From contig JABWDB010000037.1 of the NCBI GenBank assembly GCA_019614645.1, positions 2,386,001 through 2,450,000 of the forward strand: a stretch of 64,000 nt of DNA. Reading direction: 5' to 3'. This document shows, piece by piece, positions 43,041-53,859 of the stretch. The first letter of the stretch is position 1. The number at the start of each line of letters is the position of its first letter. Source of the stretch: Stratiolaelaps scimitus. Taxonomy: Eukaryota > Arthropoda > Arachnida > Mesostigmata > Laelapidae. Under the pieces are notes generated by a model. It saw only the letters and a program-made list of their open reading frames with translations. It was not told the DNA's origin and did not search any database. The translations under genes and the position numbers were made by a program.

Positions 43041-45550
43041 ATATAGAGTACCATGACGACAGCTGTTCATAGATACAGGCATGGGTCGTTAACTCAGCGA
43101 ACAATGGAAGGGTATACACTTTTCTTTCGGCTGTCATGTTATGTTAATGAAGTCTATGAGTTGACGGTCTCGCTCAGCCGATCGATATATCAGTGCAACC
43201 AAGAAAAGATGTTGCCAAAAAGGTATCGGCGGCGAATTAAGATTAATCACGCGGGCGTTGGCGTACAGCACTCCAACGACCAACGACTTTATCTTCCGCC
43301 ACAACCACAACTTCATCATAAATCATTGCTTATGGATTGGGACGGCGCCATATTGAAATAACCTGGACACACTCACACCTAAGGACTAGGTAGTTGCAAT
43401 CGACACAACATCGGTCAGAACAGCGGAAACCTTTCAAGGGCTGTTTGTTGTCACGCTGTAGGGTGTTTCAGGTTAGGCGTCGTCGATTATACTAGCTGAT
43501 CCCCCTGATCGTTGTTGACCTGGCGAGAACTCTTAAAGGTATAGGTTGAACCTTATATCCACATACTTCAAATAGTGGATAATAATAATAATTGTAATAA
43601 ATTTGATCTTCAAATTAATGTTGGCCAAATGCTAACAATTCGTTTGCTCGCCCGACATATCATATGTCTTATGAACTAGCTGACGAGAAAACATCAAATC
43701 ACTCTGTTCTTGTTGATATTAACGCAGACTCACGGTTAATACCAAGAGTCAGCTCGGATAGGTCTGCTATGGCTATCTCTTTACACACAATAATATCGTG
43801 TATTATAATTTATAGTTATTGTTCTATAAATATCCAGTGTTTCAATTAAATACGACAGCCCAGCCTGTAGGTTTGTTAAAGTTAAGTGCTAAATGCTTGA
43901 CCGCAACTTCCCGCTTATCTGGCAAACCTGGCATAATTCGCTGCTTCGATCTCATATCAGTTATTTATGTATCGGGGTCTGGGCCTTTCCTTCGAACATC
44001 ATATAATCTCAAACCGAATACAGGCAAACACATATAGGAGTAATAGTAATTTTTTTACGTGATTCGATGTTTTTATGTCACCAGAAGGCTTATGGCTTAT
44101 AAACGCTATATTGAGTTGGGACTCCGACAATCAGGAGGCGAAAAAAGCAAAATTCTTGGGCATACTTACTGAAAAATATAGACGTTGACAGCCAGATTCA
44201 AAATGCCCCCCAAAGCAGCGCCACCCTGCGGCAGGACAGGTCAACAGCGCGACTATCCTCAACAGGACTAATAACGGAATCAGTCTACCGCTCAACTCCG
44301 AGTTGTCAGTGCCGTAGGCAGAAACAATAATATGAACAATAAACAACAGTAAATAATAAACAATGATATAATGAGGCATCATTATATGTACGTGTGTCTG
44401 AGCAGGGATCTGTACGTGGCCACGTCGATACTGTCTTTGATCCGCTTCTCGAGACGCGAAGTTCGATTGCTGAAACAGTCCACACACAAGCAAATTTGCT
44501 CCACGATGCTTGCCTCTGAGCAACTGGTTATAATCGACATTGGGTAATCACAAAGGTAAATTCGACCTGTTCGTTGATCGCGACATCCTGGAGTATACTA
44601 GTCGCCGTACGAACGCTTGCTACTTAGCCAAGTATCGGGTGCTCATTAGCGAGCATCGAGCACCGACAGGTTTGTCACCATCGAATCAAAGATACGATGA
44701 ACGTCATCACGTACACACCCGTACTCAGCAACATCACTAGTTATTAATACGTTGGCCCTTTGAACTCGTCAGCGTATGTACAGAGTTATATATATATCTT
44801 ATAATTGGACAATGACATTATGTCCATGGTCACTAACTGGAGTCGATACCATTTGAGCCATTAGTGAATCCATCTGTCATATGTTGGAGATGCATGCAGG
44901 TGACGGGAAAAGCATACGGCGACTTAGAAAAGTTCCGAGCAGATGTGACCGGCTGTCTAGTATTGATTATCTAATACCAAAGAGCTGCTGATACGCTTAT
45001 TGAGTTAATACAGGACAGATGTACTGCTGACATCAAATAATATGGCTATCGCATATATCCAATATTCGAGAACACTCTCGCAAGTATCTCCTATACGATC
45101 GCAGGTCCTGCCTATGCTATCCCTAATTATTCAATCTTAACGGTGACGGCTGTAATGGTTAGAATGACGGTGGCCATTCCCAGTTGATAATTTGTGATAA
45201 CAGTACAGTATTCATCGCAGTGCTTCTCTGGCTTCTTTTCGCTGTTGGCAAACTCAAGGGAAACTGGGGCTCGCTCTCTCTCTCTCTCTGTCCCTCTGAC
45301 TCAGACCGGAGTTCCGGAGCACCTCAGGAGTCCCTCGATACCCTATCGTTCGTCCGCGGCGCCCGCCCACGTCACTACGCCAGTGTGGGGACAGTCCTTC
45401 TTTCCCATTTGACTTCATTTAGAAAATTCTAATGAAATTAAACCAACCAGCCGGCAGCTATTCCGTTGAGGCCGGCGCGACTGAGTATTAATTGTTACTA
45501 ATGGATTGACTGGCTCTATCTGCCTCTCATATCATTCTCTCATATCCCCT
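42345..45550. other. Unassigned AT-rich sequence
   Basis: No gene was recognised. It contains a TA/TG array at 43004-43046 and a CT tract near 45281-45293. Open frames at 43053-43358 (plus) and 44523-44131 (minus) show no known domain. Confidence 0.4.
43004..43046. repeat. Compound TA-TG microsatellite
   Basis: TA repeats, then five TG units, then ATATA. Confidence 0.95.
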
Positions 45551-45554
45551 CTAG

Positions 45555-45644
45555 GCCAAATGCACGGCGTACGATGTCGCCGAGCTTCGTGCAGACAATC
45601 AAAATCGGATTTCGCCCTCACGGGCTCCTGTCAGCAGCCGATGA
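45555..45644 (+). other. Candidate terminal exon after a strong acceptor, product unknown
   Basis: The pyrimidine-rich stretch TCTCATATCCCCTCTAG ends at 45554. The phase-0 frame from 45555 is open for 29 codons (starting AKCTAYDVAELRADNQNRIS) to TGA at 45642-45644. Composition is unlike that of the repeats around it. No family is recognised, and chance is not excluded. Confidence 0.25.
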
Positions 45645-46951
45645 GAGATGTTATCTCTTAAGTAAGGGTTGGCGTTAACGTGTGGTTTGTTGTATGCCTA
45701 GGCAACAAATTTCAAAAAGGAAATTGAAACCTTTCGTCAACCACCGATGGTCATTTCAATGCGGCTGTAGGAGGGAATCCAAGCAATAATAATTATTGTA
45801 TTATATCTACGAATGTCGATGCGTATCGATTCTGTTGTTTCTTTCGAAGGAAACATGAAAAATGCAATGCTTCCCGCCATAGCGTGATGGTAGAGGTTGG
45901 TGGCGAACCCATTCCACGGCAGAGTTGAAATTGTGGAAATTGCAAAATAACGGCCTCTCGAAGACTGCTTGCGCCATTTCGAGGATAATTGAATTAGGGA
46001 AAACGGAACCGCTGATACGCTGACGATAACGTGCTTACGTGACGCTTATTAAAAGGCGAGCCGTAACCGAGCGTGCAAGTAGATACCGAGGGGGTAAATC
46101 ATGCTTACGTGTAAAATGAAAATTAATCATGTACCTGCAAAAGGGACGCGCGCGCAATCTTCAAAACGAGTTCGCTGTTTCCTTGACCCGCTGTGCCCTA
46201 GAGAGATTCAAGTGTTTTTCTTTTTGTTGTTGTTGTCGTTGTTGTTGTTGTTCTTCATTTTTTTCGAGACCTCAATAGTGCTGAGCCGTTACCCATGTGT
46301 ACGAGGTCCACAGTGGCCGTACTATGACCAGCGATGGTATGGGGATACTCCCATCAATAGATAGATGTATGTATGTACACCTGCCACAATGCTCGACCCT
46401 CGGCAGAACCGTTCTGATTCGTATCTATGTACCACGAGTTGGTCAAAACGTGCTGTAGCGCCAGCCCGTAGGGCGGCCTGTCAACATAAGCCAGTGACGT
46501 TCAAATACTAGAGGAATATGAGCCCCCGCAGACGTGACATGCCACGGATAATGTTTCATGTTGATTGTCACGATGGTCTCGATGAGCTCTTGTATCTCAT
46601 ACATCTGCTCCCGAAATCTACTCTGATCATCCCTAGTGGATGGAGAGATCCACGGCTATGGCTGGCAAAGCCTACATTCGCCCCGCCTCCATGTCTCTCC
46701 AGCTCTTGCGGCATGGGCTGTTGCCGTCTTGACAGCTTGCTTGTGCTACACTCAGTGCGGAACTGATTTATACCGGTGTGGTGTACGACACAATTATAGT
46801 TAGTTGTGCCCGAGTGGCTGCATATCACGCTTGGCAATATTTTATTCGATAGAATCATACGACATGGCGTGCACTGGTACGACACGAAGCTACGCAGATA
46901 CTGAACAGGTCTGAATAGAATTTTTCGTGGGTGTCTACCTATTGTAACAAC

Positions 46952-46952
<1 letters not shown>

Positions 46953-46982
<30 letters not shown>
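46953..46982. repeat. TA microsatellite
   Basis: Uninterrupted TA run of about 30 nt. Confidence 0.95.
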
Positions 46983-46985
<3 letters not shown>

Positions 46986-47126
46986 TTATGAAATTCAAGG
47001 CACGTGCGTCCTTGTAATTTTATGTTATGCCAAGTTAAGCTATATTTGCCTGATTGAGTATTGTCAGGCCGTGCCGATCATGGTACGGAGAGAGGCGATG
47101 GCGTTGCCTTTACACTGCTAGTATTT

Positions 47127-47129
<3 letters not shown>

Positions 47130-47184
<55 letters not shown>

Positions 47185-47188
47185 TATA
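47130..47188. repeat. Long TA microsatellite next to SINE A
   Basis: TA run of nearly 60 nt, with one CATA interruption. It ends a few bases before the SINE A 3' end. Confidence 0.95.
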
Positions 47189-47192
47189 ATAA

Positions 47193-47492
47193 TTGTTTTT
47201 TCGAGCTGACCCTTAGCTGTTCCCTATGTGACAGGCCTCAGCCTCTAATAATATCTAATCTAAATACAGGTCCTCATAGTAATACCTTTTAGGTATTACT
47301 ATGAGGACCTGTCGGGGCCACCTTTGCTTATTCTCTTCCTTACTCGTACCCGGCAAGAACCTTCAGATGAAGAAAGATGATAAAGAACTCCAAAGATTCT
47401 CCAACGCGTCTGACAGGATTTGAACCCAACACACAAGTGTCCCTCCGGTCTAGTGGTCCAGGACGCTCACTACTAGACCATCCAGGGGACGG
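47193..47492 (-). mobile_element. SINE family A, rearranged, with tRNA-like head
   Basis: The 3' part (TTTTTTCGAGCTGACCC...) is followed by an inverted duplication of the TCCTCATAGTAATACC block: 21-nt arms at 47267-47287 and 47291-47311 with a 3-nt spacer. The normal core then continues to the B box (minus strand GGTTCAAATCC) and the full head (minus strand GGATGGTCTAGTAGTGAG). TA arrays flank both ends (47130-47188 and 47494-47518). Confidence 0.85.
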
Positions 47493-48117
47493 TTTATATA
47501 TATATATATATATATATGGTGACGTTGAGCTATTGGAAACTTTGAGAATACTTTCCGGTGGTCCACACCGCAATGCTCATTGAGAGGATGTCGATTGAGC
47601 CCGGTATTGACTGGGACGACGGGTGTAGTGTTAACCTCACGATAGATGACAAGTTCTGCAAAACTATGAGGCCTCTGTGCGACCCTCTCACGTTTAGGTC
47701 TGGTGCGATTTAGTTGTTTAGTCGACATTTCGAAACTTAGCGAATTCGATTTTTTTTTGTAAGACGAACTAATTCGTAGATCCCCAATACCGCCAATATG
47801 GGCCAAGTATTTGGATGGTGTGGCCTGTTCTACGAATTGAGCCTGACGTTTTGGCAATTCAACCGTACACCCATCTCACATCGAGTGTACCACACGGACG
47901 CGCACACAAACACTTCCAATGAATTCGATTTACAAACAACTTATGTTTTAATCAGTTCTATAGATTATTGTATTATATTTCTCTGAATATATAGTTTATC
48001 TCTTCATTCGTGTAGTACGATAAGCAGATATGCCCATCCATGCAGATCCTCGGTAGACGGTGAGTTCTTTGGCCTGCCATATTCTTTGTGTGGCCTAGAC
48101 GAGTTAGGTCCATTGTT

Positions 48118-48395
48118 AGGCCCTCCCGTAGACGGTCGAGTGGTGAGCGCATTGGATTGCCGGAAAGGAGGAACGTATGGTTTGGGTTAGAATCCCTCTG
48201 CCAGACACTTTGAATGACCTTTGCATTTCTTTATCATCTTCCTTTATTTGTGGATTCTTGTTGCCAGCTACGAGAAGGTTGGGAATAAACACCAAAAATG
48301 TCCGTCATATGTTCTAGTAGTGATGCATAAAAGTTCAGAGCTGGGGCCTGCCCGATGCCTATAAGGGGAACAGCTGGGACTTGTCTCCAAGATGT
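48118..48395 (+). mobile_element. SINE family A, near full-length copy
   Basis: About 275 bp. The tRNA-like head has an A-box-like GACGGTCGAGTGGTGAGCGC and a B-box-like GGGTTAGAATCCC. The core TTTCTTTATCATCTTCCTTT and GGATTCTTGTTGCCAGCTAC follows. Next come a diverged form of the TCCTCATAGTAATACC block and AAGGGGAACAGCTGGGACTT at the 3' end. TGTTAGG on both sides may be the remains of a target duplication. Together with the 47193 copy it defines the complete family structure. Confidence 0.8.
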
Positions 48396-48566
48396 TAGGT
48401 ACTTAGGCTCCAAGACCCTGTGATGGCTACGGCGGCAATGTGGCAGTAGCTAGAGGGAGGCAGCTTATATAAGTAAGCGGGTAGTGTGTTATATCCCAGC
48501 TCGCATCTTTTTGCAATGGCGGGAAACTTTGATACTATTTTTATATTTGATCACAACAATGTTTAT

Positions 48567-48600
48567 AATATATATATATATATATATATCTATATATATT
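48567..48600. repeat. TA microsatellite
   Basis: TA run with one CTATA interruption. Confidence 0.95.
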
Positions 48601-48673
48601 AAACGCGAGATAGGCATCTCTCTCTAGAACGATGAAAAAATATTATACGACAAATACGCTTAAGATAAATAGA

Positions 48674-48733
48674 GGTAAAAGGGTAAAGCTTGATTGGTTA
48701 ATTAAACGAGCTGCAATTTCACAATGTTGCACA
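48674..48733 (-). mobile_element. SINE family B, diverged headless copy
   Basis: GGTAAAAGGGTAAAGC, TTGATTGGTTAATTAAACGA and GCTGCAATTTCACAATGTTG match the reverse of the B body. Confidence 0.7.
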
Positions 48734-50043
48734 GTTTCTTCAATATTTCGAAGAGCGAGTCTTGTTAGTAGTTCACACCTACCCGAGTCAAGCTAATTAG
48801 CAGTGCTTTATTCTAAGGCAACACCATGTTGTGTTGCTTTTATGAGTATTCTTGATTGAATCTCCTGCCCTGCGTTCCCTTATCGTTGCCTTAGTCTGTT
48901 GTATTGCCTCAAGGCGAATGAGCGTAGCCCATCTGACAGTCAGTGCTTCATCATACTTTAGCTGCATCAAACACGCACCGACATACGGTGTACACCATGC
49001 CAAGCCCAGCTTACCAGACAGCGGCCGCCGCCGCCGCCAATGGGGGTCACGTAGTGCCACAGGGATGATGGCTCGCCGTAACAAGATGTATACAGCTACA
49101 ACGACAACTGCTGTTGCTGCGGCCACAGACTCCTCTTCTATCCCGGCTACTATAGAGGTCTCCTTCTCACTTGCGGGGCGGTGGTCCATGGGCCAGTCTA
49201 TGTGTCTCTCTCGTTCGTACTTCCCAGTCACTCGTCTCGTGTCGGAAGAACCGTTCGACGCTCGGTGGCGGTGGCGGCGGCGGCGGCCGCCGGCTCACCA
49301 CGCTGTGGCCGTATGTGGCCGAGCTATGTAGCTGATGGGTAGGTGGTAGTAGCAGGCCAGCCTGATGAAACACTGTATCGCTTGCACGGCTTCTCTACGG
49401 CAATGGAGCTGGCGGGCGGGCGAGAATACGGCGATATGTTCTATACGTGTATGATGTTTTCATAGCGAACGCGATAGCCATGGCGTATATGTATATCCGG
49501 CGGCGGGCCACATTCGCTGGCATCGAAGGTATCGCGGACAGGCGGTCGGTCGAGGAGCAACTCGCATTCGTTGCGTGGGTTCAGATCGGCACAGAGAGGT
49601 GGAAAAGGATTTACCGGAGCACAATCTTGGCGCTCATATGGCGGGACATGAGCAGGAGGAACGACAGGCGGCAACCACCGAACTGAGATGCATGCTCGCC
49701 TTAGCTCCGGCATATTCTACATGGACATATATATATATATATGTATATATATGAGGCGGTCTGGACCAATATGAGGTCTGTCCTTAGCGGTACTAGCTGC
49801 AATAGTAGTAGACTCTTGCGCCGGCGTGCCGATGCGACCAGAGGCGCGCGACGTGGCCACGCTGCTGGCTCGACGGTGCCGACTGCCTCCCGTCTCGATC
49901 GCCGACGTGCATTTTGTGATGACATTTCGAAATGTCAGGAGGGGTGCATGCGCCATCGGCAACGCGGCCCGGTGCACCGCATCGTACTGATCGTTGCGGT
50001 ATCGTCCATATTATCTCCCCCTTCTCCGCCAAATATATATGGA

Positions 50044-50118
50044 CAAACATACACATGCACGCACATACATACACATGCACGCACATACATACACATGTAC
50101 GCACAAACATACACAGTG
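50044..50118. repeat. 20-bp tandem repeat, about 3.5 units
   Basis: The unit ACATACACATGCACGCACAT occurs twice exactly, then once with two changes, then partially. In translation it gives His/Thr- or Cys/Val-rich strings, which inflate open frames on both strands. Confidence 0.9.
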
Positions 50119-51703
50119 TATTACAGGGTTGACATGTAGGTGTAGGGATTTTTCGGTTTCGTGTAGCAATCTCTCGTGCTGATACCGAGAATTGATTCTC
50201 CGATCTGGCGAGCGGCGTTCCCACGCCGGCTGGCTGGCTGGCTGGCGGTACAACTCCACTCACCCTACGTTCCGGGGTAGAACGACCAACATGAGATGAC
50301 GCTGAATGCTGCAAACTCCCACAGTGCTACGCACAACGGGAACGCATTTCGAATGATTCCTAAGTCAATAGGCGGATGGGGAACGGGTCATGGAAAGTAT
50401 GTGAATGCTTCCGGCCCTGTGAGAAGCGTAGCCTGCAGTCAGCAGGAAGCACAAGTGCTGCTCTCAGCCGCCGCCGCCACACGATATGGCAACTCTATCT
50501 ATCGCATGCATCTATGTAAGTCACCACGTGTATCTGACTGACGTGTGTATTCACAGTTTGGGGCCAAGACTTCGGCGCTCGTCGTCGTCAACTCGACGGC
50601 CTCAGTCGGCCTCTCGAAAGCTCCCCGCCAAAGTTCACTCCCTATACATACGTGCAGTCTCACAGAAGTTGCACATCAAGCCAGAGACCACGGGTCCCGC
50701 CGGCGGCAACAAGGATTCAAGCGGTGGGGCTGGCGGATGGAAGAATGGACTGGGTAGAGGAAAGGCGAACAGTCAGTTGGTGCCAATCACCTCGATTGTC
50801 CAGAAGGCTTCACTTCGAAACGCGGCGCGGTAACAGCGAGCGACTGCATTGCATTGGGGGGGATTTCCTGACATCGCCTGCCTCCGCCGGAGTCCTCGTC
50901 TCCACAGGCACGTCAGGCGCTTGGCACTCCCCGATCGCTCTCGTTCCGCAATGGCTTACTTAGTCACTGAGCGCTCGTCCATGCGGACGACGGATAGTAG
51001 CGTCTCAGCGAACAGGAGGAGAAGATCTTCAGAACGGAGACAGCCCGGTCAGAGAGTGAGGTCCAATGGGTAGACTAAAGTCGCCGGCTGGCCCTGACAT
51101 GTAACTCCTCTCCTATGAAGCTCGAGGCGTTAACTCTCCGGTTAGCTCCGATGCGTAGCCTTCCGAGAAGTTGTACAGAGAAGTCAGGCTAACAACGTAC
51201 AACCATCATGCATACAACGGCAGCAGCTATATGGTGATGGTGGTGGTGATGATATCGACAACGACAAGAGAGCTGTACGAACCTCCGTAGCTGAACCTCC
51301 ACTACTAAGTGGCGACGTTTCTATACGACCAGGCCTTCCTGCCGAATCAAGGCCAAATAGCTCTGACCGGCTATTCAATAGCAAGTTCAACAGGCTCGCC
51401 TGTATCCCATCGAAGTTGAGAGCGATTTATGTTAGGGTTGATACAACTGTTACTCTGTACACTCCCAGCAGTTCTCGTGCGCGTTATGATCCTGCCAACA
51501 GCCTCGCGTTGGCTGACGTAACTGACCACATGCCCACATAGGTTAGGGCGACCTTAGGTTTGCCAGGCATCTGTTGACCGACCTTGCCTCTCCCTCCCTC
51601 TCTCTGTTTCCTCTCGGCCTTCGCATCCGTTTCTTTATGATACCCCGCTGTAGCCTCCCCTCTGCTGCTGTTGCCTACCGCCCCTGTGTCCTGTGTCCCG
51701 CAG

Positions 51704-51753
51704 ACTTCAGTGTGAACAACACCCCTATCCCGAACCACGATGGAGGATAGAGG
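51704..51753 (+). other. Candidate internal exon between good splice sites
   Basis: A pyrimidine-rich run ending GTCCTGTGTCCCGCAG (AG at 51702-51703) is a good acceptor. The sequence AGAGG/GTGAGT (GT at 51754) is a good donor 50 nt later. One frame is open between them (containing LQCEQHPYPEPRW). No gene family is recognised. Confidence 0.2.
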
Positions 51754-52746
51754 GTGAGTGGGTGATTTGTGTTTGGTCGCTCGCTTGTGGGTCAGCCACC
51801 GCGCACCACGTTTCGGTGTTCGGCCGGGTGCCCCTGCTGTCAGTTGCCTTTCACTGTCGAAGCGGCCGCAGTTCACGACGCAATCCGGATCGGGGTTGGC
51901 CTCAAGTGACCCACCGGCTGGTGGCTTCACTGCCGGCGGAGCTATGGGACGAACCGACATAAAGTAGAAGAGAGATGGGGTCGAGCTTGGACGCCTCCCC
52001 CCCCCCGCTCTAGCCCGCAGCAGTTGGCCTCGTCGTGAGCGCTCCTGCCGCGCGGCGATGCTCGCAACTGCGGTCGGCATCGTAACATCGTAACTCCCCT
52101 ACCCTTCGGCTTTTGCCTATAGTCAGGCCCTCCCAATCGGCCAACGTCCTAAACCCCATCCACCCCACGCCCGCGCATACGGACACAGCAACAGGGACGT
52201 TGGCAGTGGCCACACTTGTTGGCGCAACAGACGTGTACGAGGGGGACCCCACCCATTGTGTTGTTCAGTCGGTCGACTTCTACTTGCTGGTCATGCGCCC
52301 CCATCAGCCCCTCGATCGGCTCTTGATAAACTCCGCTCTCTCGTGCGTATGCGCGCTATTTCAACCATTCGCCCCATAGGCTACACTGTTCGTTACCTTC
52401 TCTGAACGCCTCCTACTCGCTCTCTCTCTCTCTCTCTCGCGATGTCCTTTCGACGGATGCTAACCTCTAGCCGCCCAGTCACCTAGTTGCTTGTCTGCCG
52501 TTATCCCTCTAAAATGACCTACTTACCCTCTGCCATCATCATGCGTCGGACGTACACTACCTATGGACACACACACACACACCACATATGCGACTCGATG
52601 CCCGAGTCGCTTTGAGTCGAACATGCTATAATAGTGGGTCGCCGTATGGACAATAAGCGATCAGGCTGGACAATAGCGCTGCCCCGTTGCTGCTCCGGCA
52701 AGATGGTCACGTAAAATTAGCGAAAAGTTAATGGTTCACTAACGCA

Positions 52747-52811
<65 letters not shown>
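52747..52811. repeat. Longest TA microsatellite, joined to repeat G
   Basis: About 65 nt of TA units, with one CATA near the start. It runs directly into repeat G copy 2. Confidence 0.95.
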
Positions 52812-52814
<3 letters not shown>

Positions 52815-52890
52815 AATATCCCAATATTGGGATAATTGTAACAATCAGCTACATGGAAATGGATAAGTGCTTTGGAGCACAATTTGGGTA
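52810..52890 (+). repeat. Repeat G, copy 2, between two TA arrays
   Basis: It is the reverse complement of 41103-41175: TCCCAATATTGGGATAATTG, TAACAATCAGCTACATGGAA, ATGGATAAGTGCTTTGGAGC. It is bounded by TA arrays at 52747-52811 and 52902-52930. Confidence 0.85.
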
Positions 52891-53037
52891 ACTCCTTTCG
52901 ACATATATATATATATATATATATATTTATACTTAAAAATATTATCCAGCAATGTGCATTGTACGGCGTAGCATCTACATATTACACATGTAGATGCATT
53001 CTCGTACGTACATACGTTGTCTTCGTCAACTCTTCGT

Positions 53038-53249
53038 TGCGCCGTATTTTAAAGGTTTTCGGGCTGACTCTCAGCCAACATTTAACGTCCACGGTACAAC
53101 TGCTTTTAGCATTGCTTCGTAAGACGGACCCCCTGAAATGCAAATGTGCAACGGTGGGGATCGAACCCGTGCACCTACGTGTCTCCTCCGATTGCAAGGC
53201 GCACACGAATGCACCCCACCAGGCCACCGGGCTCGACTGAGCCGTATTT
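53038..53249 (-). mobile_element. SINE family C, best full-length copy with target-site duplication
   Basis: About 188 bp (53050-53237). On the minus strand the head has GGTGGCCTGGTGGGGTGC, containing an A box (TGGCCTGGTGG), and a B box GGTTCGATCCC. The body continues TTGCACATTTGCATTTC, a GGGGGTCCGTCTTACGAAGC block and GTGGACGTTAAATGTTGG. It ends in GTCAGCCCGAAAACC. The flanks TGCGCCGTATTT (53038-53049) and TGAGCCGTATTT (53238-53249) differ at one base. Confidence 0.9.
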
Positions 53250-53496
53250 AGCACCAGGCTGGACCGTCAAGTCTCGAGTATACGAAGTTAGCCCATTCAA
53301 TTAAGCTAACTCGATGCAAAGCTAATAAACCTCAAAGATAAAGTCACAAGTATACACAAAGTCCTTGAATTTTGCTTCAGGGTCGAGCGACACAAATTAC
53401 CCCACTATGTGCACTGCAGCCAGCATAGATTTCCTGCTTAAGGTCCGTATACATTGAATGTTGCCAATGCCTTCCAGTATACGAGTTGCCCTGCTT

Positions 53497-53625
53497 TTTT
53501 TTATGCAGACGAGAGGAAATTATCTTCAAACGCACGGACACCACCATCAGAGGCCTTCGCATCTCAATCGAAAGTGAAGCTCCTATTCAGCGCGGGAGGG
53601 TTGACATCTGTATGAGAAAACGCAT
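53497..53625 (-). mobile_element. SINE family D copy
   Basis: The T-run TTTTTTATGCAGACGAGAGG, AATTATCTTCAAACGCACGG, ACACCACCATCAGAGGCC and GGGAGGGTTGACATC are the reverse of the D tail and body. The T-run corresponds to the A-tail. Confidence 0.65.
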
Positions 53626-53635
53626 AGTAAGACAA

Positions 53636-53699
53636 CTTAAGCATTGTAAAAACTGCAGTTCCTTTAATAAACCAGTAAAGCTTTACCTTTACCTTTACG
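53636..53699 (+). mobile_element. SINE family B, headless copy
   Basis: ACAACTTAAGCATTGTAAAA, ACTGCAGTTCCTTTAATAAA, CCAGTAAAGC and TTTACCTTTACCTTTAC form a B body with a three-unit tail. Confidence 0.85.
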
Positions 53700-53734
53700 C
53701 CTTAAACCTATCTGCTTAAAGCACCGCCCTCCGC

Positions 53735-53853
53735 TGAGAGTCTGTCTCGTCCATAACGATGCAGGTTCGATCCCCGCTACGTGACATGTAAGAGAGGTTA
53801 AGCATTGTATAATTGCTGTTTCTTTAATTAACCATTAAAGCTCTACCTTTACC
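53735..53853 (+). mobile_element. SINE family B with B box
   Basis: GCTGAGAGTCTGTCTCG, GCAGGTTCGATCCCC (B box), GTGACATGTAAGAGAGG, TTAAGCATTGTATAATTGCT and TTAACCATTAAAGC, then CTTTACC. It lies 35 bp after another B copy in the same orientation. Confidence 0.8.
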
Positions 53854-53859
53854 AGTTCC

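Larger units (their letters stand above)
45645..48110. other. Mostly unassigned; TA and TTG arrays and one SINE A
   Basis: No gene was recognised. It contains a TTG/GTT tract at 46224-46254 and TA arrays at 46953-46982, 47130-47188 and 47494-47518. Confidence 0.4.
48840..52440. other. Extended GC-rich, CpG-bearing block
   Basis: About 3.6 kb, with CCG/GCC tracts (about 49020-49040 and 49265-49290), GT/CA-type repeats, and long overlapping open frames on both strands (up to 198 codons, 52080-51484 minus). None has a recognisable domain, and their composition (Ala, Arg, Ser, Thr, Gly) follows the GC bias. It could cover host exons or a promoter. The best splice-site pair is listed separately at 51704-51753. 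Confidence 0.3.

Noticed and set aside
49793..50314. 173-codon minus-strand frame rich in Cys and Val.
   Set aside because: Its Cys/Val/Met stretch is the translation of the 20-bp tandem repeat at 50044-50118.
50516..50556. GTAAGT...CACAG pair suggesting an intron.
   Set aside because: The intron would be 41 nt, below the usual minimum, and the joined frames show no recognised protein.
51484..52080. 198-codon minus-strand frame.
   Set aside because: Low-complexity, GC-driven composition, overlapping plus-strand frames, and no recognisable motif.
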